Shown here: piece by piece, positions 12,666-26,379 of the stretch
Layout of the letters: each line of letters starts with the position of its first letter
How positions within the stretch are numbered: position 1 is the stretch's first letter
NCBI GenBank assembly: GCA_025642075.2
Contig: JAODUO010000425.1
Location: 186,001-250,000 of the forward strand
From: Ridgeia piscesae
Lineage: Eukaryota; Annelida; Polychaeta; Sabellida; Siboglinidae
Direction: 5' to 3'
DNA: 64,000 nucleotides
Program-made: the position numbers and the translations under genes
The notes under the pieces: generated by a model
Database searches by the model: none
What the model saw: the letters and a program-made list of their open reading frames with translations, nothing else
Told to the model about the DNA's origin: nothing

Positions 12666-13330
12666 CTCAACACATTCTCTTTCTTTTACGCACACACACG
12701 CTCACAAACGCCCACTAGGTAGGTTCTGTAAGGCGGAACGTCCGGTACACTGCCAGTATCGTATGCGTCTCCCTGTATGTTCTACTTACCCAGAGTGCAC
12801 CGGGCATACATAAACGTGTGTGACGTCACATAATGATACAGTTAGGCATAATCCATCGTTACAGTACGTCGCTTTATGAATATTATACATACAAGTCAGC
12901 GATGCGTGACGACATATTGCACAGGCGCATTAGCATTGGCGACAACACGTACATATATTTGTCACTTTGTCACGGCGTGTCGAATGCATCTACACAGAGT
13001 GGCAACTGGTAACTGAACAATTAACAACTAAGGTCCAGCAAGCGTACATCGGTAAAGTGGGTGGGTGTGTGTGTTACGTCATAGACCAGCGTAGATACAC
13101 CAACAATGTGATAGGATCATTATTATAATATTGATCAGTGGTAGGATCACTATTATAATATTGATAAGTGGTAGGACCACTATTACACTATTATATTATG
13201 CAAACTAGGAAGACGAAATGTATGTGATTATAAAGCCGAGTGGGTCCACCCGCTCGCTATGCTGTACTGTTAAACAGTTCAGTGGCGGTACTAACTTACA
13301 AATCGACGTCCAAACACGAACAATTCTCTA
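12130..13330. other. No gene recognised
   Basis: Contains a (CGCA)n microsatellite at 12632-12665 and two near-identical blocks around ATCATTATTATAATATTGAT at 13110-13170. No splice-supported coding sequence was recognised. Confidence 0.5.
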
Positions 13331-13341
13331 CCAAGGACGCA

Positions 13342-14449
13342 TGACGTCAGAACACATGATGTCCTGACGTCAGAAACACGTGACGTCTTAGTTAGCAATG
13401 TCGTGTTGATTCATGACATAACCACTACAGCAGACGTCATCTGCAAATGTCCACATAAACACGCCTGTGAATCCACGTACACTGCGTCTTAACAATGGGT
13501 GGGAAGGGAGGGTAAATAGACTATGCGCCTAGACTCTGTCACGTGCTCCCCATGTTTCAAGACTGGCGGCTGAATCTCAAACTACAACCAAACAACTGCA
13601 TAATGTATTAGTTTCGTAAACAACACAAACATAAACGTTATTGCATAGATAACATGTGTAAAAAACAAACTAGCGCATATTGAAAATCACGTGACGTTGA
13701 CGAGGAGCACCCTCGCAAGTCAGGGGTCGTTGCTCAACGCGGTTATAGGGTCTACTCTTGGCCTACAGGGTCTACTCGATCGTCTCCGTAAAGCTGGGCA
13801 GTGTGCGGAGTCGAACTATACAATTATTGCAGTTGACTTCGCCAGTCGCTACTGCATCAGCCGTGAAAACAACGCAAATACCCGCCCCAATTTGAAGACG
13901 GATACACGTCTGGTTGGAATCCGAATATAATGACACATTCACGTCCTAAACATATTGCATGTAACAAGAGCAGCCATATCCAAGACTATGACACTGGAGG
14001 CCGACCACACTCTTCGTGGGCGATTTCAATGGCTGACGTTAAAAGAGGAGTGGAGAAGACCTGGTACTGACGTCATCAACCGAGCGACCTCTGAAGCGCG
14101 AGGATGTTACAGAGTATATCACGTGACACAGAGTATATCACGTGCGACGATGTGCCACCGCGTTGACACATCTCAGGAATGGTTTCCTATTGTTACGTCA
14201 ACGAACGTAACAATATATGATGTAACGATACGGTTTCTGTTTGACATGTTAGTGTCACGTGATTAACAAAGTGACAGGCATGACTGAGTCCACTCAACTT
14301 TACGTCACAGGGGCCGGTTTCCTGAGCGGTCAAGAACGCTCCTAAATTTAAAATGATTGTCGGCGTGAATTACGCGTTTTTTTACGATGCAAACGTGGGA
14401 GTTTAAGACCGCTTCACGACACCGCCCCCCGTGAAGAAACTGACACGTG
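13342..14449. promoter_or_regulatory. Cluster of CACGTG E-boxes and CRE-type sites
   Basis: CACGTG occurs seven times: 13377, 13540, 13688, 14120, 14139, 14256 and 14444. The perfect CRE TGACGTCA occurs at 13342 and 13365, with TGACGTCT at 13381. In animals CACGTG is bound by bHLH-zip factors (USF, MITF/TFE, MYC) and TGACGTCA by CREB/ATF. The density is far above chance for a 1.1-kb stretch. Function is inferred; no gene start is identified beside it. Confidence 0.4.
13838..14080. repeat. Dispersed repeat copy, related to 49050-49345
   Basis: Shared blocks in the same order include AATTTGAAGACGG/TAGTTTGAAGACGG, ATTGCATGTAACA, GACCACACTC and TGGCTGACGTTA followed by AGAGGAG. Between blocks the two copies diverge with indels. 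This indicates an old, non-coding interspersed repeat family. No terminal repeats were defined. Confidence 0.62.
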
Positions 14450-14710
14450 ACGGGAGTTGAACGGTCAAAAGGTGACGCCGCGTGCAAATGAGAGAAGCGA
14501 ACAGCAGTGGTGGATGGCATCCGGAGAAAACGGCCACGTTGGCGCGCGAGTGACGTCACTCGATGGCGAATCGCGCATGCGTCGTAGTGCTGACACCTGG
14601 CGGTTAACGTCGTCAGCAGGAGCAGCCTCCCTCCTCGGCGGTGGGTTCGGGCGGTCCTATCTCCGGCGGCTTCAGCTCGATATCTGCGAGACACTGTTAA
14701 GGTAGACTGA
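14400..14710. promoter_or_regulatory. CpG-rich promoter-like segment with CRE palindrome and NRF1-like site
   Basis: A perfect 16-bp palindrome CGAGTGACGTCACTCG lies at 14547-14562, containing a full CRE. GCGCATGCG, close to the NRF1 consensus, lies at 14573-14581. The surroundings are dense in CpG. This combination is typical of TATA-less animal promoters, but no adjacent coding exon could be identified on either strand, so the target gene is unknown. It could instead be the edge of a GC-rich repeat. Confidence 0.35.
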
Positions 14711-15266
14711 CTCACGACGGAACTTAACCAACCAACGCCCGATGGAACCACGTAAACAATTGGCGACACCGTCGACGCTGCGGCAAAGTTCGATTCGAAG
14801 CAATAGCTGGAGTTCAGGGAATGTTGACTGTCTTCGCGCTTTATTACAATACACTTAATGTAATATAATGTAAATTACTATCCCAGAAGGGGAATTCGTT
14901 TATAAACCAATAAATAATTACATAAAAGACGCTAGTAAAAACAGGTATATGCGTAATTAAGACAGTTTCTAAATCTTATTGTGATATCAAAAATCCTTAA
15001 TCTATATTATTTTAAATTTAGCTATAAGTGTGTCATGGTCGTTGCGTCACAGCTAATACATTTATACAGCACTCGTCACATCTCTCTCGCGGAAACGTTT
15101 GAGTCATATGTTGTTGAAAAGCCGCACAGACGTGGCAATGAAAGTCAAACGCTTCAATTCCAACGGTTTGGACGAAGGCCGAAGGTTGTGTCCATCGCGC
15201 AACGTGTGTGGCACGGATCAGCGTTGACCAGTCGGCTCCCTCGGTGTTATCTGTTGGCAAGTCTCT

Positions 15267-15359
<93 letters not shown>

Positions 15360-15365
15360 TACCTG

Positions 15366-15420
<55 letters not shown>
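15267..15420. repeat. Compound microsatellite (CTGC)n, (CCAG)n, (CT)n
   Basis: Three abutting simple repeats: about 55 bp of CTGC, about 30 bp of CAGC, and about 50 bp of CT. Confidence 0.97.
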
Positions 15421-15439
15421 TCACGATTCATCGCCTCTT

Positions 15440-15775
15440 TCTACGTTCATTCACTTCCTGGACCACTGACGTTTCACAACCCATTCACTTGCATGGACCA
15501 TTGGCCTCTCATCTGTCATTCACTTGCAAGTACCACTGGCCTCTCTCTCATTTGCCATTCACTTGCATAGACCATTGGCCTCTCATCTGCCATTTACTTG
15601 CAAGTACCACTGGCCTCTCATCTGCCATTTACTTGTATAGACCATAGGCCTCTCATCTGCCATTTACTTGTATAGACCATTGGCCTCTCATCTGCCATGT
15701 ACTTGCATGGACCATTGGCCTCCCATCTGCAATTCACTTGCATGGACCATTATTGGCCTTTCATTGGCATTGGAT
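15440..15775. repeat. 35-bp tandem repeat, about 8 units
   Basis: The unit is of the type CTGCCATTTACTTGCATAGA followed by CCATTGGCCTCTCAT. Copies differ at CATAGACCATT versus CAAGTACCACT, and copies weaken toward the right edge. Confidence 0.9.
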
Positions 15776-18700
15776 AACTGACAATTCATCTAGTATTAGT
15801 CTGGGCCACTGACCTCACATTTCTGTTTCACTTCCAGGCATAGTTCACTTCCTTCTCATAGTTCTAATATATTAATTATACTGCCTGCCCCCTACAACAG
15901 GTGTCATTTAGCAATAGTTCTCACTCCTGTTTGCCCCCTACAACAGGTGTCATTTAGCAATAGTTCTCACTCCTGTTTGCCCCCTACAACAGGTGTCATT
16001 TTGCAATAGTTCTCACTCCTGCATGCCCCCTACAACAGGTGTCATTTTGCAATAGTTCTCACTCCTGCATGCCCCCTAAAACAGGTGTCATTTGGCAATA
16101 GTTCTCATTCCTGCATGCCCCCTACAACAGGTGTCATTTTGCAATGGTTCTCACTCATGCCTGCTCCCTAAAACAGGTGTCATTTTGCATTAGTTCTCAC
16201 TCATGCCTGCCCCATACAACAGGTGTCATTTTGCAATAGTTCTCACCCCTGTCTGTCCCCTAAAACAGGTGTCTTTTTGCAATAGTTCTCACTCATGCCT
16301 GCCCCCTACAACAGGTGTCATTTTGCAATACTTCTCACTCCTGCCTGCTCCCTAAAACAGGTGTCATTTTGCAATACTTCTCACTCCTGCCTGCTCCCTA
16401 CAACAGGTGTCATTTTGCAATACTTCTCACTCCTGCCTGCTCCCTACAACAGGTGTCATTTTGCAATAGTTCTCACTCCTGCCTGCTCCCTAAAACAGGT
16501 GTCATTTTGCATTAGTTCTCACTCCTGCCTGCTCCCTAAAACAGGTGTCATTTTGCAATAGTTCTCACTCATGCCTGCTCCCTAAAACAGGTGTCATTTT
16601 GCAATACTTCTCACTCCTGCCTGCTCCCTACAACAGGTGTCATTTTGCAATAGTTCTCACTCATGCCTGCTCCCTAAAACAGGTGTCATTTTGCAATACT
16701 TCTCACTCCTGCCTGCTCCCTACAACAGGTGTCATTTTGCAATAGTTCTCACTCGTGCCTGCTCCATAAAACAGGTGTCATTTTGCAATAGTTCTCACTC
16801 ATGCCTGCTCCCTAAAACAGGTGTCATTTTGCAATACTTCTCACTCCTGCCTGCTCCCTACAACAGGTGTCATTTTGCAATAGTTCTCACCCCTGTCTGT
16901 CCCCTAAAACAGGTGTCATTTTGTAATAGTTCTCACTCTTGCCTGCCCCCTAAAACAGGTGTCATTTTGCATTAGTTCTCACTCATGCCTGCCCCCTACA
17001 ACAGGTGTCATTTTGCAATAGTTCTCACTCTTGCCTGCCCCCTACAACAGGTGTCATTTTGCAATAGTTCTCACTCATGCCTGCCCCCTACAACAGGTGT
17101 CATTTTGCAATAGTTCTCACTCCTGCCTGCTCCCTAAAACAGGTGTCATTTTGCATTAGTTCTCACTCATGCCTGCCCCCTACAACAGGTGTCATTTTGC
17201 AATAGTTCTCACTCTTGCCTGCCCCCTACAACAGGTGTCATTTTGCAATAGTTCTCACTCATGCCTGCCCCCTACAACAGGTGTCATTTTGTAATAGTTC
17301 TCACTCTTGCCTGCTCCCTAAAACAGGTGTCATTTTGTAATAGTTCTCACTCTTGCCTGCTCCCTAAAACAGGTGTCATTTTGTAATAGTTCTCACTCCT
17401 GCCTGCTCCCTACAACAGGTGTCATTTTGCAATAGTTCTCACTCTTGCCTGCCCCCTACAACAGGTGTCATTTTGCAATAGTTCTCACTCCTGCCTGCTC
17501 CCTAAAACAGGTGTCAGCATTAGTTCTCACTCATGCCTGCCCCCTAAACAGGTGTCATTTTGAATAGTTCTCACTCTTTCCTGCTCCCTAAAAAGGGGTC
17601 ATTTTGTAATAGTTCTCACTCTTGCCTGCTCCCTAAAACAGGTGTCATTTTGTAATAGTTCTCACTCTTGCCTGCTCCCTAAAACAGGTGTCATTTTGTA
17701 ATAGTTCTCACTCTTGCCTGCTCCCTAAAACAGGTGTCATTTTGTAATAGTTCTCACTCTTGCCTGCTCCCTAAAACAGGTGTCATTTTGTAATAGTTCT
17801 CACTCTTGCCTGCTCCCTAAAACAGGTGTCATTTTGTAATAGTTCTCACTCTTGCCTGCTCCCTAAAACAGGTGTCATTTTGCATTAGTTCTCACTCATG
17901 CCTGCCCCCTACAACAGGTGTCATTTTGTAATAGTTCTCACTCTTGCCTGCTCCCTAAAACAGGTGTCATTTTGTAATAGTTCTCACTCTTGCCTGCCCC
18001 TTACAACAGGTGTCATTTTGCAATAGTTCTCACTCCTGCCTGCTCCCTAAAACAGGTGTCATTTTGCATTAGTTCTCACTCATGCCTGCCCCCTACAACA
18101 GGTGTCATTTTGTAATAGTTCTCACTCTTGCCTGCTCCCTAAAACAGGTGTCATTTTGTAATAGTTCTCACTCTTGCCTGCCCCTTACAACAGGTGTCAT
18201 TTTGCAATAGTTCTCACTCATGCCTGCTCCCTAAAACAGGTGTCATTTTGCAATAGTTCTCACTCATGCCTGCTCCCTAAAACAGGTGTCATTTTGCAAT
18301 AGTTCTCACTCCTGCCTGCTCCCTAAAACAGGTGTCATTTTGCATTAGTTCTCACTCATGCCTGCTCCCTAAAACAGGTGTCATTTTGCATTAGTTCTCA
18401 CTCATGCCTGCTCCCTAAAACAGGTGTCATTTTGCAATAGTTCTCACTCCTGCCTGCTCCCTAAAACAGGTGTCATTTTGCATTAGTTCTCACTCATGCC
18501 TGCCCCCTACAACAGGTGTCATTTTGCAATAGTTCTCACTCCTGCCTGCTCCCTAAAACAGGTGTCATTTTGCAATAGTTCTCACTCATGCCTGCCCCCT
18601 ACAACAGGTGTCATTTTGCAATAGTTCTCACTCCTGCCTGCTCCCTAAAACAGGTGTCATTTTGCATTAGTTCTCACTCATGCCTGCCCCCTACAACAGG

Positions 18701-20979
18701 TGTCATTTTGCAATAGTTCTCACTCTGCCTGCCCCCTACAACAGGTGTCATTTTGCAATAGTTCTCACTCATGCCTGCCCCCTACAACAGGTGTCATTTT
18801 GCAATAGTTCTCACTCCTGCCTGCTCCCTAAAACAGGTGTCATTTTGCATTAGTTCTCACTCATGCCTGCCCCTACAACAGGTGTCATTTTGCAATAGTT
18901 CTCACTCTTGCCTGCCCCCTACAACAGGTGTCATTTTGCAATAGTTCTCACTCCTGCCTGCCCCCTACAACAGGTGTCATTTTGCAATAGTTCTCACTCC
19001 TGCCTGCCCCCTACAACAGGTGTCATTTTGCAATAGTTCTCACTCATGCCTGCTCCCTAAAACAGGTGTCATTTTGCATTAGTTCTCACTCATGCCTGCC
19101 CCCTACAACAGGTGTCATTTTGCAATAGTTCTCACTCCTGCCTGCCCCCTACAACAGGTGTCATTTTGCAATAGTTCTCACTCCTGCCTGCCCCCTACAA
19201 CAGGTGTCATTTTGCAATAGTTCTCACTCCTGCCTGCTCCCTAAAACAGGTGTCATTTTGCATTAGTTCTCACTCATGCCTGCCCCCTACAACAGGTGTC
19301 ATTTTGCAATAGTTCTCACTCCTGCCTGCTCCCTAAAACAGGTGTCATTTTGCATTAGTTCTCACTCATGCCTGCCCCCTACAACAGGTGTCATTTTGTA
19401 ATAGTTCTCACTCTTGCCTGCTCCCTAAAACAGGTGTCATTTTGTAATAGTTCTCACTCTTGCCTGCTCCCTAAAACAGGTGTCATTTTGTAATAGTTCT
19501 CACTCTTGCCTGCTCCCTAAAACAGGTGTCATTTTGCATTAGTTCTCACTCCTGCCTGCTCCCTACAACAGGTGTCATTTTGCAATAGTTCTCACTCCTG
19601 CCTGCCCCCTACAACAGGTGTCATTTTGTAATAGTTCTCACTCTTGCCTGCTCCCTAAAACAGGTGTCATTTTGTAATAGTTCTCACTCTTGCCTGCTCC
19701 CTAAAACAGGTGTCATTTTGCATTAGTTCTCACTCATGCCTGCCCCCTACAACAGGTGTCATTTTGCAATAGTTCTCACTCCTTGCCTGCCCCCTACAAC
19801 AGGTGTCTTTTTGCAATAGTTCTCACTCATGCCTGCTCCCTACAACAGGTGTCATTTTGCAATAGTTCTCACTCCTGCCTGCCCCCTACAACAGGTGTCT
19901 TTTTGCAATAGTTCTCACTCCTGCCTGCTCCCTACAACAGGTGTCATTTTGCAATAGTTCTCACTCCTGCCTGCCCCCTACAACAGGTGTCATTTTGTAA
20001 TAGTTCTCACTCTTGCCTGCCCCCTACAACAGGTGTCATTTTGCAATAGTTCTCACTCATGCCTGCCCCCTACAACAGGTGTCATTTTGCAATAGTTCTC
20101 ACTCCTGCCTGCCCCCTACAACAGGTGTCTTTTTGCAATAGTTCTCACTCATGCCTGCCCCTACAACAGGTGTCATTTTGCAATAGTTCTCACTCCTGCC
20201 TGCCCCCTACAACAGGTGTCTTTTTGCAATAGTTCTCACTCTTGCCTGCTCCCTAAAACAGGTGTCATTTTGCATTAGTTCTCACTCATGCCTGCCCCCT
20301 ACAACAGGTGTCATTTTGTAATAGTTCTCACTCTTGCCTGCTCCCTAAAACAGGTGTCATTTTGCAATAGTTCTCACTCATGCCTGCTCCCTAAAACAGG
20401 TGTCATTTTGCATTAGTTCTCACTCATGCCTGCTCCCTAAAACAGGTGTCATTTTGCAATAGTTCTCACTCCTGCCTGCTCCCTAAAACAGGTGTCATTT
20501 TGCATTAGTTCTCACTCATGCCTGCCCCTAAACAGGTGTCATTTTGCAATAGTTCTCACTCCTGCCTGCTCCCTAAAACAGGTGTCATTTTGCAATTTGT
20601 TCTCACTCATGCCTGCTCCCTAAAACAGGTGTCATTTTGCAATAGTTCTCACTCCTGCCTGCTCCCTAAACAGGTGTCATTTTGCAATTAGTTCTCACTC
20701 ATGCCTGCTCCCTAAAACAGGTGTCATTTTGCATTAGTTCTCACTCATGCCTGCTCCCTAAAACAGGTGTCATTTTGCAATAGTTCTCACTCCTGCCTGC
20801 TCCCTAAAACAGGTGTCATTTTGCATTAGTTCTCACTCATGCCTGCCCCCTACAACAGGTGTCATTTTGCAATAGTTCTCACTCCTGCCTGCTCCCTAAA
20901 ACAGGTGTCATTTTGCATTAGTTCTCACTCATGCCTGCCCCCTACAACAGGTGTCTTTTTGCAATAGTTCTCACTCTTT

Positions 20980-21850
20980 CCTGCCCCCCCCTTTTGAATA
21001 GTTCTCACTCTTGCCTGCTCCCTAAAACAGGTGTCATTTTGCATTAGTTCTCACTCATGCCTGCTCCCTAAAACAGGTGTCATTTTGCATTAGTTCTCAC
21101 TCCTGCCTGCTCCCTACAACAGGTGTCTTTTTGCAATAGTTCTCACTCCTGCCTGCTCCCTAAACAGTGTCTTTTTTCAATAGTTCTCACTCCTGCCTGC
21201 TCCCTAAAACAGGTGTCATTTTGCATTTGTTCTCACTCTGCCCGCCCCTACAACAGGTGTCATTTTGCAATAGTTCTCACTCATGCCTGCCCCCTACAAC
21301 AGGTGTCATTTTGCAATAGTTCTCACCCGCCTGCCCCCTACAAAGGGGTCTTTTGCATTTGTTCTCACTCATGCCTGCCCCCTACAACAGGTGTCATTTT
21401 GCAATAGTTCTCACTCCTGCCTGCCCCCTACAACAGGTGTCATTTTTCAATAGTTTTCCTGCCTGCTCCCCAACAGGTGTCTTTTTTCAATAGTTCTCAC
21501 TCTTTCCTGCCCCCCACAACAGGTGTCTTTTTTCAATAGTTCTCACTTGCCCGCCCCCCCAACAGGTGCATTTTTTATTCTCACCCTTTCCTGCCCCCTA
21601 CAACAGGGGTCATTTGCAATAGTTCTCCCCTGCCTGCCCCACAACAGGTGTTTTTGCAATGTTCTCACCTTCCCGCCCCCTCCCGGTGTCTTTTTTTTAA
21701 AATTCTCCTCCTCCCGCTCCCCAAAAAAGGTGTCATTTTGCATTTGTTCTCACCCGCCCGCCCCCTACAAATGTCTTTTGTTTTCCCCCTGCCTCTCCCC
21801 AAAAAAAGGGGTCTTTTTTCAATAGTTCTCCTCCCCTGCTCCTACAACAG
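20980..21850. repeat. Corrupted segment of the 46-bp array, homopolymer-type errors
   Basis: Units here lose or gain bases mainly in C, T and A homopolymers (for example CTGCCCCCCCCTTTTGAATAG, CCCCAAAAAAAGGGGTC), while flanking units are clean. The pattern resembles poorly polished long-read consensus or a collapsed repeat rather than biological decay, though the two cannot be separated from sequence alone. Confidence 0.6.
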
Positions 21851-23424
21851 GTGTCTTTTTTCAATAGTTCTCACTCCTGCCTGCTCCCCAAAACAGGTGT
21901 CATTTTGCATTTGTTCTCACTCATGCCTGCCCCCTACAACAGGTGTCATTTTGTAATAGTTCTCACTCTTGCCTGCTCCCTAAAACAGGTGTCATTTTGT
22001 AATAGTTCTCACTCTTGCCTGCTCCCTACAACAGGTGTCATTTTGCAATAGTTCTCACTCTGCCTGCCCCCTACAACAGGTGTCATTTTGCAATAGTTCT
22101 CACTCATGCCTGCCCCCTACAACAGGTGTCATTTTGCAATAGTTCTCACTCCTGCCTGCTCCCTAAAACAGGTGTCATTTTGCAATAGTTCTCACTCATG
22201 CCTGCCCCCTACAACAGGTGTCATTTTGCAATAGTTCTCACTCTTGCCTGCCCCCTAAAACAGGTGTCATTTTGTAATAGTTCTCACTCTTGCCTGCTCC
22301 CTAAAACAGGTGTCATTTTGCATTAGTTCTCACTCATGCCTGCCCCCTACAACAGGTGTCATTTTGCAATAGTTCTCACTCCTGCCTGCCCCCTACAACA
22401 GGTGTCTTTTTGCAATAGTTCTCACTCATGCCTGCTCCCGTGTCATTTTGCAATAGTTCTCACTCTGCCTGCCCCCTACAACAGGTGTCTTTTTGCAATA
22501 GTTCTCACTCTGCCTGCTCCCTAAACAGGTGTCATTTTGCATTCTCACTCCTGCCTGCCCCCTACAACAGGTGTCATTTTGAATAGTTCTCACTCTTGCC
22601 TGCCCCCTACAACAGGTGTCATTTTGCAATAGCTCACTCTGCCTGCCCCTACAACAGGTGTCATTTTGCAATAGTTCTCACTCCTGCCTGCCCCCTACAA
22701 CAGGTGTCTTTTTGCAATAGTTCTCACTCATGCCTGCTCCCTACAACAGGTGTCATTTTGCAATAGTTCTCACTCCTGCCTGCCCCCTACAACAGGTGTC
22801 TTTTTGCAATAGTTCTCACTCTTGCCTGCTCCCTAAAACAGGTGTCATTTTGCATTAGTTCTCACTCATGCCTGCCCCCTACAACAGGTGTCATTTTGTA
22901 ATAGTTCTCACTCTTGCCTGCTCCCTAAAACAGGTGTCATTTTGCATTAGTTCTCACTCATGCCTGCTCCCTAAAACAGGTGTCATTTTGCATTAGTTCT
23001 CACTCATGCCTGCTCCCTAAAACAGGTGTCATTTTGCAATAGTTCTCACTCCTGCCTGCTCCCTAAAACAGGTGTCATTTTGCATTAGTTCTCACTCATG
23101 CCTGCCCCCTACAACAGGTGTCATTTTGCAATAGTTCTCACTCCTGCCTGCTCCCTAAAACAGGTGTCATTTTGCATTAGTTCTCACTCATGCCTGCTCC
23201 CTAAAACAGGTGTCATTTTGCAATAGTTCTCACTCCTGCCTGCTCCCTAAAACAGGTGTCATTTTGCATTAGTTCTCACTCATGCCTGCTCCCTAAAACA
23301 GGTGTCATTTTGCATTAGTTCTCACTCATGCCTGCTCCCTAAAACAGGTGTCATTTTGCAATAGTTCTCACTCCTGCCTGCTCCCTAAAACAGGTGTCAT
23401 TTTGCATTAGTTCTCACTCATGCC

Positions 23425-23713
<289 letters not shown>

Positions 23714-25799
23714 CCCCCACAACAGGTGTCATTTTGTAATAGTTCTCACTCTGCCTGCTCCCTACAACAGGTGTCATTTTGCATTAGTTCTCACTCATGC
23801 CTGCCCCCTACAACAGGTGTCATTTTGCAATAGTTCTCACTCATGCCTGCCCCCTACAACAGGTGTCATTTTGCAATAGTTCTCACTCATGCCTGCCCCC
23901 TACAACAGGTGTCATTTTGCAATAGTTCTCACTCATGCCTGCTCCCTACAACAGGTGTCATTTTGCAATAGTTCTCACTCATGCCTGCCCCCTACAACAG
24001 GTGTCATTTTGCAATAGTTCTCACTCATGCCTGCCCCCTACAACAGGTGTCATTTTGTAATAGTTCTCACTCATGCCTGCCCCCTACAACAGGTGTCATT
24101 TTGCAATAGTTCTCACTCATGCCTGCCCCCTACAACAGGTGTCATTTTGCAATAGTTCTCACTCATGCTGCCCCCTACAACAGGTGTCATTTTGCAATAG
24201 TTCTCACTCTGCCTGCCCCCTACAACAGGTGTCATTTTGCAATAGTTCTCACTCCTGCCTGCCCCCTAAAACAGGTGTCATTTTGCATTAGTTCTCACTC
24301 TGCCTGCCCCCTACAACAGGTGTCATTTTGCAATAGTTCTCACTCCTGCCTGCCCCCTACAACAGGTCATTTTGCAATAGTTCTCACTCCTGTCTGCCCC
24401 CTAAAACAGGTCATTTTGCAATAGTTCTCACTCATGCCTGCCCCCTACAACAGGTGTCATTTTGCAATAGTTCTCACTCCTGCCTGCTCCCTAAAACAGG
24501 TGTCATTTTGCATTAGTTCTCACTCATGCCTGCTCCCTAAACAGGTGTCATTTTGCAATAGTTCTCACTCATGCCTGCCCCCTACAACAGGTGTCATTTT
24601 GCAATAGTTCTCACTCATGCCTGCCCCCTAAAACAGGTGTCATTTTGCAATAGTTCTCACTCATGCCTGCTCCCTAAAACAGGTGTCATTTTGCAATAGT
24701 TCTCACTCATGCCTGCTCCCTAAAACAGGTGTCATTTTGCATTAGTTCTCACTCATGCCTGCCCCCTAAAACAGGTGTCATTTTGCAATAGTTCTCACTC
24801 ATGCCTGCTCCCTACAACAGGTGTCATTTTGCAATAGTTCTCACTCATGCCTGCCCCTACAACAGGTGTCATTTTGCATTAGTTCTCACTCATGCCTGCC
24901 CCCTACAACAGGTGTCATTTTGCAATAGTTCTCACTCATGCCTGCCCCTAAAACAGGTGTCATTTTGCAATAGTTCTCACTCATGCCTGCCCCCTACAAC
25001 AGGTGTCATTTTGCAATAGTTCTCACTCTGCCTGCCCCCTACAACAGGTGTCATTTTGCAATAGTTCTCACTCATGCCTGCCCCTACAACAGGTGTCATT
25101 TTGCAATAGTTCTCACTCATGCCTGCCCCCTACAACAGGTGTCATTTTGCATTAGTTCTCACTCCTGCCTGCTCCCTACAACAGGTGTCATTTTGCAATA
25201 GTTCTCACTCATGCCTGCCCCCTACAACAGGTGTCTTTTTGCAATAGTTCTCACTCATGCCTGCTCCCTACAACAGGTGTCATTTTGCAATAGTTCTCAC
25301 TCATGCCTGCCCCCTACAACAGGTGTCATTTTGCAATAGTTCTCACTCATGCCTGCCCCCTACAACAGGTGTCATTTTGCAATAGTTCTCACTCCTGCCT
25401 GCCCCCTACAACAGGTGTCATTTTGCAATAGTTCTCACTCATGCCTGCCCCCTACAACAGGTGTCATTTTGCAATAGTTCTCACTCATGCCTGCCCCCTA
25501 CAACAGGTGTCATTTTGCAATAGTTCTCACTCCTGCCTGCTCCCTACAACAGGTGTCATTTTGCAATAGTTCTCACTCATGCCTGCCCCCTACAACAGGT
25601 GTCATTTTGCAATAGTTCTCACTCCTGTCAGCCCCCTAAAACAGGTGTCATTTTGCAATAGTTCTCACTCATGCCTGCCCCCTACAACAGGTGTCATTTT
25701 GCAATAATTCTCACTCCTGTCAGCCCCCTAAAACAGGTGTCATTTTGCAATAGTTCTCACCCCTGTCTGTCCTCTAAAACATGTGTCTTTTTTTTTTCT

Positions 25800-26030
25800 C
25801 ACTCCTGTCTTGGATATGTTAATCAAAAAGTATAGCAATCATCTGAATTATGAAGTAGGGTCTGCCTTACAAAAAAGTCATAATGATATGCCAATTTTAT
25901 TTATTAAAAGGAAACACTTACCCTGGACAAACTCAGTTACATCATATTTCCCCTTCTACATCTGCATGTCATCTTATAATACCGCGTCACTTCACAAAAC
26001 GTTTTTATACCGCCATCTGCTAGTATGTTC
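25800..26030. other. Short unique stretch between the satellite and the RAB6 downstream region
   Basis: No coding or repeat feature was recognised here. Confidence 0.5.
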
Positions 26031-26033
26031 ACA

Positions 26034-26190
26034 CTGAGTGTTGAGTATGTTCACACTGAGTGTTGAGTATGTTCACACTGAGAGTGTTGTGTATGTTCAC
26101 ACTGTGTGTGTTGAGTATGTTCACGCTGTGAGTGTTGAGTATGTTTACACTGTGAGTGTTGAGTATGTTTACACTGAGTGTTTACCTTTC
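26034..26190. repeat. 22-26-bp tandem repeat, about 7 units
   Basis: Repeats of GTTGAGTATGTTCACACTGA with 0-4 bp length variation. It lies just below the proposed RAB6 cleavage site. Confidence 0.9.
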
Positions 26191-26214
26191 CCTGCAACAG
26201 TGACAGGTGTTGGC

Positions 26215-26274
26215 CAGACACACCAAGATAATTAAAGCTGCACAAAAGTAATGTAATACAAATGTTTCTTTATT
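26215..26274 (-). terminator. Candidate RAB6 polyadenylation signal
   Basis: On the minus strand AATAAA occupies 26274-26269. A GU-rich stretch (GGTGTGTCTGG) follows at about 26224-26214. It is the only canonical AATAAA I see between the RAB6 stop at 28331 and the satellite. Cleavage would fall near 26240-26255. Confidence 0.5.
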
Positions 26275-26379
26275 TACAAGGCTGTCAACATATTACCCCA
26301 ACTAGATGCCCTGCTACCAACTGGACCACAGGACACTCCAGCTGGACACTCCAGCTGGACACTCCACACTTGTACGGCT

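Noticed and set aside
13795..13830. B-box-like AGTTCGACTCC on the minus strand, suggesting a tRNA or tRNA-derived SINE
   Set aside because: The flanking bases do not form a T-stem and no A-box is found at the right distance.
14309..14345. GGGGCCGGTTTCCTGAGC as a possible transposon terminus
   Set aside because: No inverted partner or target duplication was found nearby.
14305..14769. 154-residue minus-strand open frame in the CpG-rich region
   Set aside because: Arg/Ser/Thr-rich composition typical of chance frames in GC-rich DNA, with no recognisable domain or splice support.
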